64,000 bases of DNA from Zygnema cylindricum (GCA_037447655.1 JBBHKE010003483.1:62001-126000), one strand, 5' to 3'; counted from the first letter of the stretch, positions 22,869 to 34,290 are shown. The notes: generated by a model not told the origin, from the sequence alone. Numbers and translations are program-made.

Positions 22869-24697
22869 GGTTATGGGCCCACCATCTAGGGTGCATATGT
22901 TTGATGGAACAGGCTTCACTTATTGGGGATTTATGAAAGAGGGATTTTTTTTCGAGAAACACTTATGGGGAATTGTTTCGGGACAAGTGAGATGTTCGCC
23001 ACTAGGCTTTGGAGGAGCTTACTATGGAGAATCATTTGAGGCTGCCCAGATTATCAACCGAAGTTTAGATGCAACGGAAGGTGAAGGGAAAAACCTTGCC
23101 GTGGATAGGGAAATGAGGGAGAAGGCAAATGGGACACCTATGGTGAGGGGAGCTAAGCTCTCAGCTATGGTACCACTTGTAGGGATTAAAATTGAAGAAA
23201 ATAACAGAAAAATATGGGAATACAAAAACAATATAGCAAAGCATCTCATACTTAGAAACGTGTCTAAGTTCATAGCTATCACTCTTATAAACTTAACGAA
23301 GTCTTCACAGATATGGGAAGCACTAAGTCTGATTTATAAGAGTGAGACTATTCAGAGGCAGCAATTAGTAAAACAAGAAATAGATGCCTATGTTTATAAA
23401 GGCGGTAGCATGTTAGAGTTTTGCAATGATATTGCTGCGCTATATGTTGAGCTTGCTAGCGGGATATGTAGAATATGAGGAGAGGAAGATTAATACACTA
23501 CTTATGAAACTCCCAGATGAGTACGGAAACATCATTTGTCGTATGCAGGCAATGGATGTCTCCTCATGGACTTCGAGCATTACCATGGGGATAATTATTG
23601 TGAGGGAAAGCACTTTGGAGCTTCGTATGGGAAGTGACAGAGTGAATGCATTTACACCTGGTGGTGATTGGCGGAAACGTGATGAGAGGAACGGCGGTGA
23701 CGAGATGAAGCGTGATGAGAGGAAGAAAGACAAAGGTAAACCTTATCGGAACTTTGGTAGAAAGAGAGGGAGAGGAAAAGAAACAAGAGCTTTGAAAAAA
23801 GGGGTTTGCTTCTTTTGTAGGGAACCGGGTCATTATATAGAGGTATGCCCTTGTTTGAAAGAACTTAGAAGTTGGAATGTGGATGAGAAAGAAGAAGGGG
23901 AAGAGGAGAAAGAGGATGAAGATATGTTGGAGCTTCTCCGCATCGGTAGTTTGGGGAAGAGAGAAAAGCACACAGAAATTCTACGTAAGCAACAGTGTGC
24001 TTTTAGAGGTATAAGGGAAGTAAAGAGAGAGGAAATACTTGAGGGAGTTCAAAATATTGAGGATAGTTTCATAGATATTTTGGAAACAAAAAACTGGTCG
24101 GAAAGGGAGACTTCAACGGATTCCGAGGAAAGGGGAGACGTGAAACTAGAAGGGGTTATAAAGGATAGGGGGGGAGAGGAATGTTTAATGAAAGGTATAG
24201 GGGAGGAGAAATGTTTATTGGGAATAAATTTAGAAAGTGATAGTGGAAAGAATTCCATAGGAGAGAGTAAGGAAAGTTCAGAAAATGGGGTGAGAATCAT
24301 GGATAAAAATATGAGTTCGGAAGATGTAGATTTTACGAGGAACTTAGTGGGGACTCTTGATTTAAGGATAAATTTGGGGGGTAATGGTTTTGACATCACT
24401 AATGGGAGTGATACCCTCTATAAAGGTGTGCCTGTAAAAGGGTTAGCATCTGAGTATGTGTTGCAAATTGGGGATGGGGTTGATTGTTGGAAATGGAAAA
24501 AGGAAAGTAGATTTTGGTTGGATGAAAAGGGGAGGAGGTGGATAAAATCTTTGCTCGGATTTTTGAAAAGTGGCATGAAAAATAGAATCTATGATCGACA
24601 AGATGAAATTATTTTTGGTCATCTAATAGACTTTCTTAAATATAAGGGAATTCGCTTGAAGCTTCATAAAGGAAAAAGGAAAGGAAAATATATATAA
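22849..24697 (+). pseudogene. gag and pol remnants of element C
   Basis: Starts in the LTR (22849) or at the PBS ATG (22873). The N-terminus has MFDGTGFTYW followed by LWGIVSG, a typical copia gag start. A +1 frameshift near 23445 separates the first part from a 423-codon stretch that continues gag (LLMKLPDE, CCHC knuckle CFFCREPGHYIEVC near 23808-23849), then charged sequence, LVGTLDLRINL (aligns with the protease-side LVGSVDLKVLV of A), then DITNGSDTLYKG, YVLQIGDGVDCW and WIKSLLG, which align with the RNase H of A and B. Protease active site, integrase and RT are missing. The long frame staying open after the deletion is unexpected for neutral decay but may be chance. Confidence 0.85.
22869..22883 (+). 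promoter_or_regulatory. Primer-binding site (internal initiator tRNA-Met) of element C
   Basis: GGTTATGGGCCCACC abuts the 5' LTR, identical to A and B despite LTR divergence. The ATG at 22873-22875 is in frame with gag, with G at -3 and +4. Confidence 0.85.
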
Positions 24698-24755
24698 ATG
24701 TATTTGTTGTTTTTGAAGGGAGTTGAAAGTAAAGTAGACTAGAAAATAAGGGGAG

Positions 24756-25929
24756 TGTTGAAATTAAAGTATTTTATAGGTCTAGAGATTGTAAAATAAA
24801 AGCCAAAACAATGACAGCTTGCCTCTAACTCTTCACTCAAATCCCCACACTTGTCGCAGTCACTGTAAACTTGAGGAGGAGTTAGATCCATGGCTGCCTA
24901 GGCTGTTCAAAGAGGACAAGAAGGCAAATCTCGATAGAGTTACCTAAAATATTTGACGGATCCGGGATTTGATCCGGGTAACTGGCGTCCGTCAAATTAG
25001 CCGGTAGCCTTAACCTATATGTGTAGAATTAATGATAAGATATATTAGGTTTGATAAATATTTATTATGTTACACGTAGACTAGTTCATTTAACGGAATA
25101 TAGATACGTAACTCATAGATACAGTTTTTGTACGATTTTAATGTATTATATGAAACGGATATCTCGCATTTGTTTCGAACACGAAACAAATACCGCGCGT
25201 ATATTTTCAACAGCTATAGTTGTATCCGGTTTTGATCGGACGGCCACGATAGGCGTCGGGATCACAGAATATGTACTTTTGGCGTTTTATTGTCATCGCC
25301 ACGTCATGTGACACGTGGCGAGACAACGTTGGATTGCGGCAACTCCGAAGATTACGAGAGCAAACCCCGATAGGCCACGTGTCGACATTTTGGCCATGTC
25401 GTACGAAGACCGTACAGAAAGTACACCGACACATGTACTTTTGTGTACAACATAATTATTTGATTGGTGTCGTGCGTCAGTAGATAGAGTTTTAGAGAGA
25501 GATAGGACTTAGAAAATTTAGTAGGTAACAGCCTCTCTCCGAGAGAGCTCCTATACAAAAGGGTCATCTTTGACCATTCATATCTATCAATTTACTTGAC
25601 CATTTTCAGTAATTCATTTTGCTGTGGACTCAGGGGAGTCGAGGCTACACAAAAGTGTAGTCGGTGAGAGTTTTTGCCTGCCAGGGTGGCTGTATTTATA
25701 AGGGAAAGTCAAAGTGGGTGAATGTGTCCAAAACTCATATTCTAACTTTGCATTCTGTGGTGGAACTGAGCACACATAAAGTCTTATTTCATAGGGGTGA
25801 AACTATAATGGGTCTCTAATTGTCAAGGGGTTAGTCATTTGGGTTTATATCAACTTGGAGTCGGCACTATCTAGATAAGCTTCTTTTGGATCTACAATTT
25901 CTGTGGGCAATGGAGCACACAGAGTTTCA
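24756..25929 (+). repeat. 3' LTR of element C
   Basis: 1174 bp, preceded by the polypurine tract AAAATAAGGGGAG (24742-24755). Paired with 21694-22868. Confidence 0.9.
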
Positions 25930-26007
25930 CAATACGGGGTAGAATGTATTCTGTCACACTCGAAGTCGCCTAAAATAAACAGGTACGGACTCGCCACGCT
26001 CTACATC

Positions 26008-26080
26008 GAGCTGGTGGCAAAGTGGTTAGTGCGCTGACAGCTCAAGTCAGAGGTCCCAGGTTTGAGCCATGGCCGGCTCA
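26008..26080 (+). ncRNA. tRNA-like sequence inside TRIM LTR (copy 2)
   Basis: 73 nt, better preserved than copy 1. The acceptor stem GAGCTGG/CCGGCTC pairs over all 7 positions with one G-U, the anticodon stem CTGAC/GTCAG pairs perfectly around the loop AGCTCAA, and the T-arm pairs over 4 of 5. A-box TGGCAAAGTGG and B-box GGTTTGAGCC are identical to copy 1. The discriminator A is followed by ATTTTCCC. G33 replaces the invariant U. It lies in the part of the TRIM LTR downstream of element C. Confidence 0.75.
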
Positions 26081-26137
26081 ATTTTCCCTAGTATGGGACA
26101 TGCAGAATCCCAAATTTCTAGGAAATCTAACTCTAAG

Positions 26138-28479
26138 TTATAAATTTTGAAATGTATCCTTGTGTCTATGGATGGGGCCGTGTACTTTAGTGTAATATTA
26201 TTGAAAAAACTTGTAATGAGACGTTTTTTAATCGATGCACAAACAACCAAATATAAGTGGACATACATGTGGAGAATGGTGTCACCTAGAGAATGGTTCC
26301 AGATAACTCGTAAAAACTCTCACAATGTTGGGGTTTGTATGAAGCACCGTTATTTTTAGGTCATAGTTGTTCAAATTGCATAGTATGCACGAAACGAACG
26401 CGCGAACAACACGTGCGTTTCACATTTAACAATTAAAAAATTCGTTAAAATACGTTGTACGATAGTGCGTCCGTAGTACTTCGTACATTTGTCAAATTTG
26501 AATGTTTCATGTGTCGCAGTTTGAACATTTCTCGTTAAATGAGCGCTCTCCAACTGTAAGTATTTATATAGATATCGCACTCCATGTGTGCATCGACTCT
26601 TCAACATCAATTTGTTACGTTGTTACGGACGATTGATCAGTAGGCTGATACGCCAGCCTGTGGGGCTAGGTTCAAGTTGTTGTCCATAGCCATTTCTAGC
26701 CATGGATTCACCCTAGGAAGCACCACAGACTACCCTAAAAACAGCGTACTTTGGATACACACAGAACAGCGTACTTTGGATACACACAGAATTCAACAGA
26801 ATTAACAAAACAAGCTGAAACTACATTTACAGATATTATCTAGGATATAAAATGACCTCACAAAGTTTCAGACAAAAATAATATACAGATTGATCACATC
26901 ATCTAGTCAAAGTTGCAGAAAAACAGTCTGCCAGAACTTTGATCAGACAGGCTAACTTCACAATGAAGTAAAACACAGACCAGGCACCCAATAGACCTGA
27001 AAATCTGTGACAATATTAAAAATATAAATTGGAACAAACATGCAGAATTTCAGATAATTACGCTAGCAGATCTGAGAGTAATCCTCAGATAAAATTACCA
27101 AAAATAACCATAAACAGTTTTTGGTCCAAAAAGTTCCTATGTCCTAAAATGACGAAGTCCTACAAATATATACGAGAGCTTACTGCTGAATGTACGGAGG
27201 CATATCAGCGGTACGCTATCTACCAGCTACCTCTATTAATGTCGGTATACCTGAATACTTCAAGGTATGTCAAAGTGAGTAAATCTACACTAATAATTAA
27301 TTCACAAAAAGACACATCAATGTTCAACCAAATATTTACATCGACGCTTCCGTAAAATCCGCGTACTGAGTATCAACTTGATTAGTCACTTGAGGACGAA
27401 ACCACGTCATGAACCGACATCACATACGTACGGTCCACTTGATACCACATTATCAAAATACAATCCTTTAACTTCAATTGTACAATTACTCCCCCAATCC
27501 ACAAATCCATTCGAACCTCCATTTGTACCACCACAATATTTCCGGTAATAATCTACGCACGAACCGTCGCGTGCGAACAAAATGTGGCGTAAGTACGAAA
27601 CTAACATTTCAAAAACAACACAAGTCCTAGCCAATACCACCCTTTTTGGCAGTCATGTGTTTTGTCTGTCTGATATCATTTGACAGGCAACCATGGCCTT
27701 CTCTCTCAATTTCTTCAGAGTCTACGACTGCTTAAAAACAAAGGAGAGACACTATACGCGTTACCTTTTTCAACATTCAGCATGACCCAACATAACATGT
27801 CAATAATGTAAAAAGAAACATTCACATTGAACCAAAAAAAATACACATATCTCCTTCATGTGTTTTTTCTCAAGATGTCATTCCTCTAAATTTAAGTCAA
27901 TCATGGCAATTTCATGGCGGCTTCAATGGGAGTTTCAGTGGCCTCTTATGTGGCGTCAGCAATGGCGGCTTCTTTGTAGAGGAGCTTTCATGGCGGCTTC
28001 TCTGTAGAATAGCTGAAAATGACAAAGACAGAGAAAGTCGTACAAAAATTCAAAGTTACCGTTCGCAAATGGTGCAACGTCTCTTTTCGTAAAAGGCTGT
28101 ACATTATTTCGTACGGTTTCCGTTCAGTTTAGCGTACACGAATTAACGTCTCTTTTCATAAATTCCGTGCATTATTTCTGTACAGTTTACGTTCAGTTTG
28201 CCGTACAGAAAGTACTAAGCGAATTTTAACGAAAAGTTCAGAAGTCATGAATAATACATAGTAAACGGCAAATTTGAAAAAATCACACGAATTAAACAAC
28301 TATGGTTTAGGTTGTTAGACTTAGAAACGTGAAATGTCGAAGGGTGTTTTCAACGTTTTAGCCCTCTTTTACATTGTTTTTTAATGTCAAACTCATATTT
28401 TTTCTTAGGTTTTAGAACACTCACTTATAAGCAACATTTGAGAAGGTCATCTACTTTTTTCTTGTTTTGAAACTTGGTC
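26138..28479. other. Unclassified DNA with an LTR-like fragment
   Basis: A 25-26 bp direct duplication (ACAGCGTACTTTGGATACAC) lies at 26738-26790. 27675-27776 (GGCAACCATGGCCTTCTCTC, ending TTTTTCAACA) resembles the start of a copia LTR on the minus strand, and 26630-26690 resembles the antisense tRNA-like part of such an LTR, so a diverged LTR interrupted by other DNA may span 26630-27776. No coding motif recognised. Confidence 0.35.
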
Positions 28480-30813
28480 GTCTAACTTAAGATTTTAGCT
28501 TCTTTACAACGGAATGCAGGCTGTTAAAAGTTGCACATTTTTTTTTCTTTATGATGTTGAACCAAAATGATGCAATAGTTTTGGAATGAGGCTTGTAGTT
28601 GGTGTATTCCGTACGTCAACGGTAACGTTATTAAATTAAAGCTACAGGTACCTCTGTACTTTTCCTTTACCTTTAGACAACATAACAAAGGTAAAAACAT
28701 CAAACTTTCCAGCACTATACACTTGGCGTATTGTATTACAAACTTATTTAAAAATTCGGTACGATGTATTCCACTATGTTGTGGTCAAGGAAGTTTTCGC
28801 GACAAAATTGCCAAACCTTGAAAAATACAAAAGCAGTTATACAGCGGCCCGGTCCCCTCTGCATAAAAACAAAAAAACGGGCACTTTTCGTTTTTGTGGA
28901 AAGTACATTTTCTGTACAATTCGCTTCCTTGCAAAAGAAAACTCGTTATTTTTCTTGCGGAATGTGAACAATTTTTTACTACCGCCGCCTTTCCCAAGAT
29001 TTACGAAACGACATTTCGTTTGGCTCGAATACTTCCAATTTGGCCTTTGGACGTCCATTGGCTCTATTTGCTTTGTTTAGGCTTTAACGGCCAAGAATAA
29101 GCCGTCCGACTTCGCGGTTCAAAACCGATAGATTATTTTTTTGCGCACGTTAACCTCGAGGCTTCACCATTCAGGTCAAATTTTCAGTTAATTGTTTCTG
29201 TTCACTTCGGCCTCTGGTCAAACATTCTCACGGAGAGTCAGTACGGACATCAGCTACAAAATAATTTCTTTTGGATTTAAGCTAAAGTAGCTTATGAAAA
29301 ATCCTAACCATGATAAAATTGGCGGGCTGACATTTTTGCCAGACTGGACATTCCTCCAGTGGGGTGAAAAAGCAATCTTCGAAAAAAACAAAATGTCTCT
29401 TTCATGTACTTTCTGGATCTCTGCCGAATGCCATCAGACACCTTTTTGTCCGCCAAATTCGGGATTCTAGGGTTACAAATTGTCGTTTTTCGGATGCAAG
29501 TGGATGGAGGTCACAACAGCTTTTATCATCTTATTTCAATTTTAACCACGTGGCCAAGCTCTGTTTATGAACCGTTTGTCCTTATTTCATGGTTTGCCCT
29601 TATAGGTTAAAACCGAAGATTTTATTGTCTAAAACGCCAATGGTCCACCATGAATGAACAAATCATGGTTAAAATTAATAATTGTTGACGACCATTAAAG
29701 GCAGGAGATGAAAACTCCTTTAATATCGCACAGTCCAAAAAGAACGCATTTTCACCATATAGTGCGCACAAATGGTGTACAAATGTTTAGTATTTACACA
29801 TTCTGTGCGTATTATACGGCTAAAAATGCGTATTCTTTTTTATGTTATGCACCTTTATCGCTCTAGACGTAAATGGTACTTTATGAGCCGAATCACGCAG
29901 ATACGACAATCTACAGAAGTGCTAAATAGTGAATCGCTATTGGAGTTAAGAAAGAATTTATTGCGATGACCGTTTTAGAGTGGATATCTCTGTTTCAAAT
30001 GCGAATTGGTGGACGATTATGAACCACCGGTTTAGCAATAAATAAATATTGGCGCTTTTTCTGCTAACGCGATAGCGATTCACGGCGTAAAGTTCGATGC
30101 AGTTAAAAGAGGATTTTTGAAGCACGATCCACGTGGCTTTACCCCAAAAATATCTTTCATTTTGTTTGTCACTAGAATCAGTGCATTGGCGTTTTGCCGT
30201 GCTACTGAAAATGGTGCTGTAATAATAATCTAAGACGACAAAACCATGTCAGACATGTTACCAGCAGACGAGTTCCAGTCAATGTCATTCTTTACAGCTA
30301 CTATTCGTTAGGCTGCCTATGAGGATCCCTGTGGCTCTATGTGGACCGGTTTGTCGTTTTCTGCAATTATTTAATCATAGATTCCGTGCGACTGCTTGCA
30401 TGCAATAATTTCTGTTGAAAATCTGCGACTGAAGAGTGTTCGATGGTTTATTGCTCTGACACGTAGAAACTGACACGTGTCTAATCTTTTAATTTAATAT
30501 TCGAAACAAACGTACGTCGGAGCCTTTCGACCACTTAGTACAAATGTCCATTATAAACGGAGGGCCCATTTGTGAAAGTTGTCGTACGTAATAATGCTTC
30601 GAACGGAATTCCATTGGTCGAAATGTTTTGTTCGAGAGGGAAAAGTGTTCGCGAGCCCGTTACGATATTCCGCTTGCGATGGGCTCTCCGTTACGTTTGG
30701 ACACGTGACTTAAAAAGTCGTTGCAGGCAGTTAATAAATGATTCAGTCTCCACCGTCTATTCTTTTCCGTGCGTCGAGATTTATGATAATTCAAAACTGG
30801 AATGGCACAACTA
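28480..30813 (+). repeat. Dispersed repeat Q, copy 1
   Basis: Block order (CAGCGGCCCGG, TGTACAATTCGCTTC, CGGCTCGAATACTTCC-like, GCCAGACTGGAC, GATGCAAGTGGATG, GACCGTTTTAGAGTGGAT, AATCTGCGACTGAAGA, TTAGTACAAATGTCCATT) recurs in copy 2 (54559-60816, with many insertions) and copy 3 (62603-64000). Non-coding. No termini were identified. It supplies empty sites for MITEs at 30814-31332 and 59041-59560. Confidence 0.7.
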
Positions 30814-31332
30814 CACCGTGAATCGCTATTAGCGTAATGAAATAGATAGCGTAATGAAACAATTAGCGTTATTTACGCTAATTGGGAATGTCGTTTTTTT
30901 TTGAAATAATTTTTATTCTAATTTTTCGTATACTCTAATTTGTAAACTGCTTTGTAAAAATTTTCGGTGCAGAATATCTCCACACTAAAATATGTGCATG
31001 TACGAAATTGTTCAAATCGTACGCCGTCACGTTTTTTTGACATCCGCGAATGCCGGAAAATATTTACGCAATTACATGTTAGCGCGACTCCTTGACAGCG
31101 TGAATATATTTTCTGTACTTCTCTACTTGAAAAAGTACAAAAAAGTACGTCTCTGACAGACCGTACACCACACTATTTACGATAGCACTATATTAGAGTC
31201 ATGAATCCTATTTTATGGAACACCTCAAATAACGTGTAGGAACATTTAGAATGTCTAATTCTATTTGAGAATTTGCCCAAAAAAACAGGGTACCTCAATT
31301 AGCGACCAACACGCTAATAGCGATTCACGGTG
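30814..31332. mobile_element. TA-flanked MITE M1 (519 bp)
   Basis: Ends CACCGTGAATCGCTATTAGCG and its inverse, flanked by TA. The paralogous empty site is in Q copy 2 near 60791 (GGCACAA then TTTTACGC). Same subfamily as M2, M12 and M13; opposite orientation to M13. Confidence 0.9.
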
Positions 31333-31359
31333 TATTTACGCGGGAAAAGTAGAGTGGTA

Positions 31360-31848
31360 CACCGTGAATCGCTATTAGCGTAATGAAATAGATAGCGTAA
31401 TGAAACAATTAGCGTACTTTACGGTAAATTGTGTTTTATCGGGTACACCATGATTCTAATTTATCATGTACTCTAATTTGTAAACTGCTTTGCAAAAATT
31501 TTCAGCACATAATATGTCCATACTAAAACATGTATATGTACGAAGCTGTTCAAATCGTACGCCGTCGCGTTTTTTTGACATCTGCGTATGCCAGAAAATA
31601 TTTACGCAATTATATATTATTATATTTTCTGTACTTTTTAATTTAAAAATGTACAAAATAGTACAGATCTGGCATTCCGTACACCACACTTTTTAAAAGG
31701 GAACTAAATTACAGTTATGAACCGCATTGAGCGGGGTACCTCAAATAACGTGCAAAAACATTTAGCGTACTTTATTCTATTTGAGAATTTGCCCCAAAAA
31801 AAGGGGTACCCCAATTAGCGTCATGTACGCTAATAGCGATTCACGGTG
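31360..31848. mobile_element. TA-flanked MITE M2 (489 bp)
   Basis: Ends CACCGTGAATCGCTATTAGCG / inverse; TA at 31358-31359 and 31849-31850. Nearly the reverse complement of M12 (57966-58453). Contains the GTGTGGTGTACGG-type module in inverse orientation near 31675-31690. Confidence 0.9.
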
Positions 31849-31855
31849 TACAGTA

Positions 31856-32456
31856 CACCGCGAATCGTAATTAGAGTAATGAAAAAATTAGAGTAAAAAA
31901 ACAAAAAAAAACAATTAGAGTAATTGACGCTAATTCATGTGATAGAGCTTTTTCAACTATGAAGATTACTCTAATTTATTTAGTTATTCTATATTGGGTT
32001 AAGTCGGCGATAATTATGTGCGCGATAATTATGAACACTAAATAACGTATACATACAAAATGTGTCAGTCCGGTATAGTATTGACGTCATTATGACGCTA
32101 ATAATATTTGTCGCATTGAATGTCAGTTAATGTTCACACTGACGACGATGCTGTCGACGGACGAGAGTTATGCGAACAGCTTTTTTTCGATGTGATTGAT
32201 TTTTTTGTTTAGTGCAATTTCACGTGCGAGCGCGATTCTTTTAACTCATTTTTTGTACCTTTTCACTTATAAAAGTACAGTTTTGCACGGTCAGACGTCG
32301 TCCGTACTCCACACTATTTAAAAATAACCTATATTATATTTTTTTACGCTAATTAAACCTCACCTAAATTAGAATCGATTACTCTATTTGATGTGATAGA
32401 GTCGAAATTTCGAGCGACCGAATTAGAGTAATTTACTCTAATTACGATTCGCGGTG
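31856..32456. mobile_element. TA-flanked MITE M3 (601 bp)
   Basis: Ends CACCGCGAATCGTAATTAGAG / inverse; TA at 31854-31855 and 32457-32458. Same subfamily as M7 in opposite orientation. Confidence 0.9.
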
Positions 32457-32463
32457 TACTGTA

Positions 32464-32964
32464 CACCGCGAATCGTAATTAGAGTAAATTACTCTAATTC
32501 GGTCGCTCGAAATTTCGACTCTATCACATCAAATAGAGTAAATGATTCTAATTTTTTCATTATGCTGTTTAAGGTAAGGTTTAATTAGCGTTTTTAATTC
32601 TAATATATGTTCGTTTTAAATAGTGTGGAGTACAAACGACGTCCGACCGTGCAAAATTGTACTATTATAAGTAAAAAAGTACAAATAATGATTTAATACA
32701 GGCCATTGTCATGTAACTGCGTTTTAACAAACCACGTAGTGCAAACGTCATAGTGACGATAAACTGTACGTTTTGTCAGATTCTGTACGAATACCTTATT
32801 TACAGTAGATGATATTAGCTTGCCAAATTAGAGTACACCGCAATAATTAGAGTAAATTCCTTTTTGAAACAGTTATATCACATAAATTAGAGTAAATTAC
32901 TCTAATTCTTTTTTTCTCTTTTTTTACTCTAATTTTTTCATTACTCTAATTACGATGCGCGGTG
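32464..32964. mobile_element. TA-flanked MITE M4 (501 bp)
   Basis: Same subfamily as M3, inverted relative to it and five bases apart, forming a long palindrome with it. Shorter than M3 and M7, with a diverged right interior. Confidence 0.88.
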
Positions 32965-32966
32965 TA

Positions 32967-33400
32967 GTGACCATCCGTACATTTAGCCGTACATACCTAC
33001 ACCTTACATGAAATTATATAAGATTTTTTAACGGGTCACTAAATAGGACAGCACTAGGTGTATAGGAATCATATCGTATAATCTGTCATGTACCTTGTCG
33101 CTTTGCGGGGAGGTGAAATGATCACTTAGTACGGCTCATTAGGCGAAGGCCCATAGCCTGCTAGCCGACAAATCGCGGCTACCTATGGGCCACTTTGGTA
33201 TGTTTAGCTGACGGACGGCTTCAGCAAATCCGGAGCTTGCGTGAGTTTGAAATGTGGAGGTTTCGACATGTTGCAGTAAAAGCCAATAATAGGTACATAT
33301 CGATTATCGGCAAAACCCTGCCGATACACAACACTTAACAAAGAAAAAACAAAGAGAGAAGGAAACATTGTTGGGCAGAGGTCGCAATCGAGTACCCGAA
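32967..33400. other. Unassigned DNA with a hAT-like right end
   Basis: 33280-33332 (ATCGATTATCGGCAAAACCC, then GCCGATACACAACACTTA) resembles the right end of the hAT-like element 53659-54550 but no left partner was found. Nothing else recognised. Confidence 0.4.
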
Positions 33401-33409
33401 TCCATTGCT

Positions 33410-33500
33410 AATCCGTACCCAATCCGTACCCAATCCATATCTGATCCGTACCTGATCCGTACCCAATCCATATCTGATCCGTACCTGATCCGTACCCAAT
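33410..33500 (+). repeat. Nested 11-bp / 33-bp tandem repeat
   Basis: AATCCGTACCC-type 11-mers combine into a 33-bp higher-order unit (CATATCTGATCC, then GTACCTGATCC, then GTACCCAAT) present twice. Non-coding. Confidence 0.75.
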
Positions 33501-33611
33501 CGGCCGCATCGGATCCGGAACGGTTTCGGGTGCCAAATTTTGGGGGCCGGCAAGATTGTTCGGCCGGGTGATACAGAAAAAAAAAAAAACAAGTTCGTGA
33601 ACAACCGGGTA

Positions 33612-34290
33612 AGGGTAAGATACTATTATAGGAAAGTGGGGTTGTTTACTAAACGCCATACGCTTTGGTACAGATTCGTACCATTTTTATCTTTGTCAAA
33701 CGAAGCATGTTTATCAAATAGCTGTCAGAATGCTCCAATATTATAGGCGTAAGTACTGACCGTTTCACATTTTCAGATCCGTCAAGCAATCGCGCAAATC
33801 ATCCAGTGTGAAGAAACTCTCTTCGCAAGGAGAGATGCTTCACACTAATCATGTAAAAAGCAAAAAATTATCCACCTCGAAGAGGCGATCGTAAGCCTAC
33901 ACATCGTACAAGCCATGTGCCTCTTGCCACGTTGGATGCAAGTTAAGCGGAAGTATCCTCGCACGCTCCGTTTGACATCCACCAACATTCAAAGTTTGCC
34001 GCGTCGTTTTGGCGTTACGTTTGGAAATTTTGATTTTGATTTCAAAATTAAAATCTGGCCTAAAACTTTCCATACGAATCATTAACTACCTCCGCTGGTA
34101 CAAATATTATCGTTCAGATTTTCCACTTGAAGAATATTTTCAGATTTTCAAAATGTGAATACTAACCTACGTGACACCAATCATAGTTGCGAAAGGTTGT
34201 TTACTGGCCCGACAAAATGGAGCGCACTGCCAATAACCCTGTCCTTTGACCTGTCCGTACGTTTAGTGGGACCACTTAATGGAATCGAGG
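33612..34290. mobile_element. S-family TIR element, decayed copy 1
   Basis: Aligns block by block with 42208-42912 and with the complement of 59645-60344 (CCATGTGCCTCTTGCC, CTCCGCTGGTACAAATAT, CTACGTGACACCAA). Its ends are degraded (right end CCACTTAATGGAA). Non-coding. Confidence 0.6.

Larger units (their letters stand above)
21694..25929 (+). mobile_element. Internally deleted copia-type LTR retrotransposon, element C
   Basis: 4236 bp with LTRs 21694-22868 and 24756-25929 that begin TGTTGAAATT and end TTTCA, flanked by the 5-bp duplication CAATA (21689-21693 and 25930-25934). The empty site is present in the neighbouring TRIM LTR (21401 region). The internal region is only 1887 bp: PBS, gag with zinc knuckle, a short protease-side remnant and an RNase H remnant. 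Integrase and RT are absent. LTRs are visibly more diverged from each other than those of A or B, so the insertion is older. Confidence 0.9.
21293..26132 (+). mobile_element. TRIM-like miniature LTR element, tandem LTR-internal-LTR array, interrupted by element C
   Basis: LTR end (to 21316), 58-bp internal region, 230-bp LTR (21375-21604), 57-bp internal region, then a second LTR (21662-21693 plus 25935-26132, also 230 bp) split by element C. LTRs begin TGTTGGATT (second copy TCTTCGATT) and end TCTAACA (TCTAACT in the last). Each internal region starts with TGGTATTGGAGCCA or TGGTATCGCAGCCA, which match the 3' end of initiator tRNA-Met (a classic PBS), and ends in GAGGGGGGGG or AAAGGGCGG, a polypurine tract. 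There is no coding sequence at all: only PBS and PPT, the definition of a TRIM. Each LTR carries a tRNA-like sequence. Confidence 0.8.

Noticed and set aside
23440-23470. Programmed +1 frameshift between two gag parts of element C
   Set aside because: Elements A and B have gag in one frame here and no Ty1-like slippery heptamer is present; simple mutation is the better reading.
27407-27640. Minus-strand 77-codon frame with a Gly/Asn/Cys-rich segment
   Set aside because: No recognisable family, no start context or neighbours to support it.
30814-32964. CRISPR-like array because of regularly recurring TACACCG...GGTGTA motifs
   Set aside because: The repeats are inverted, not direct, the spacers are 500-600 bp MITE bodies, and the DNA is eukaryotic.
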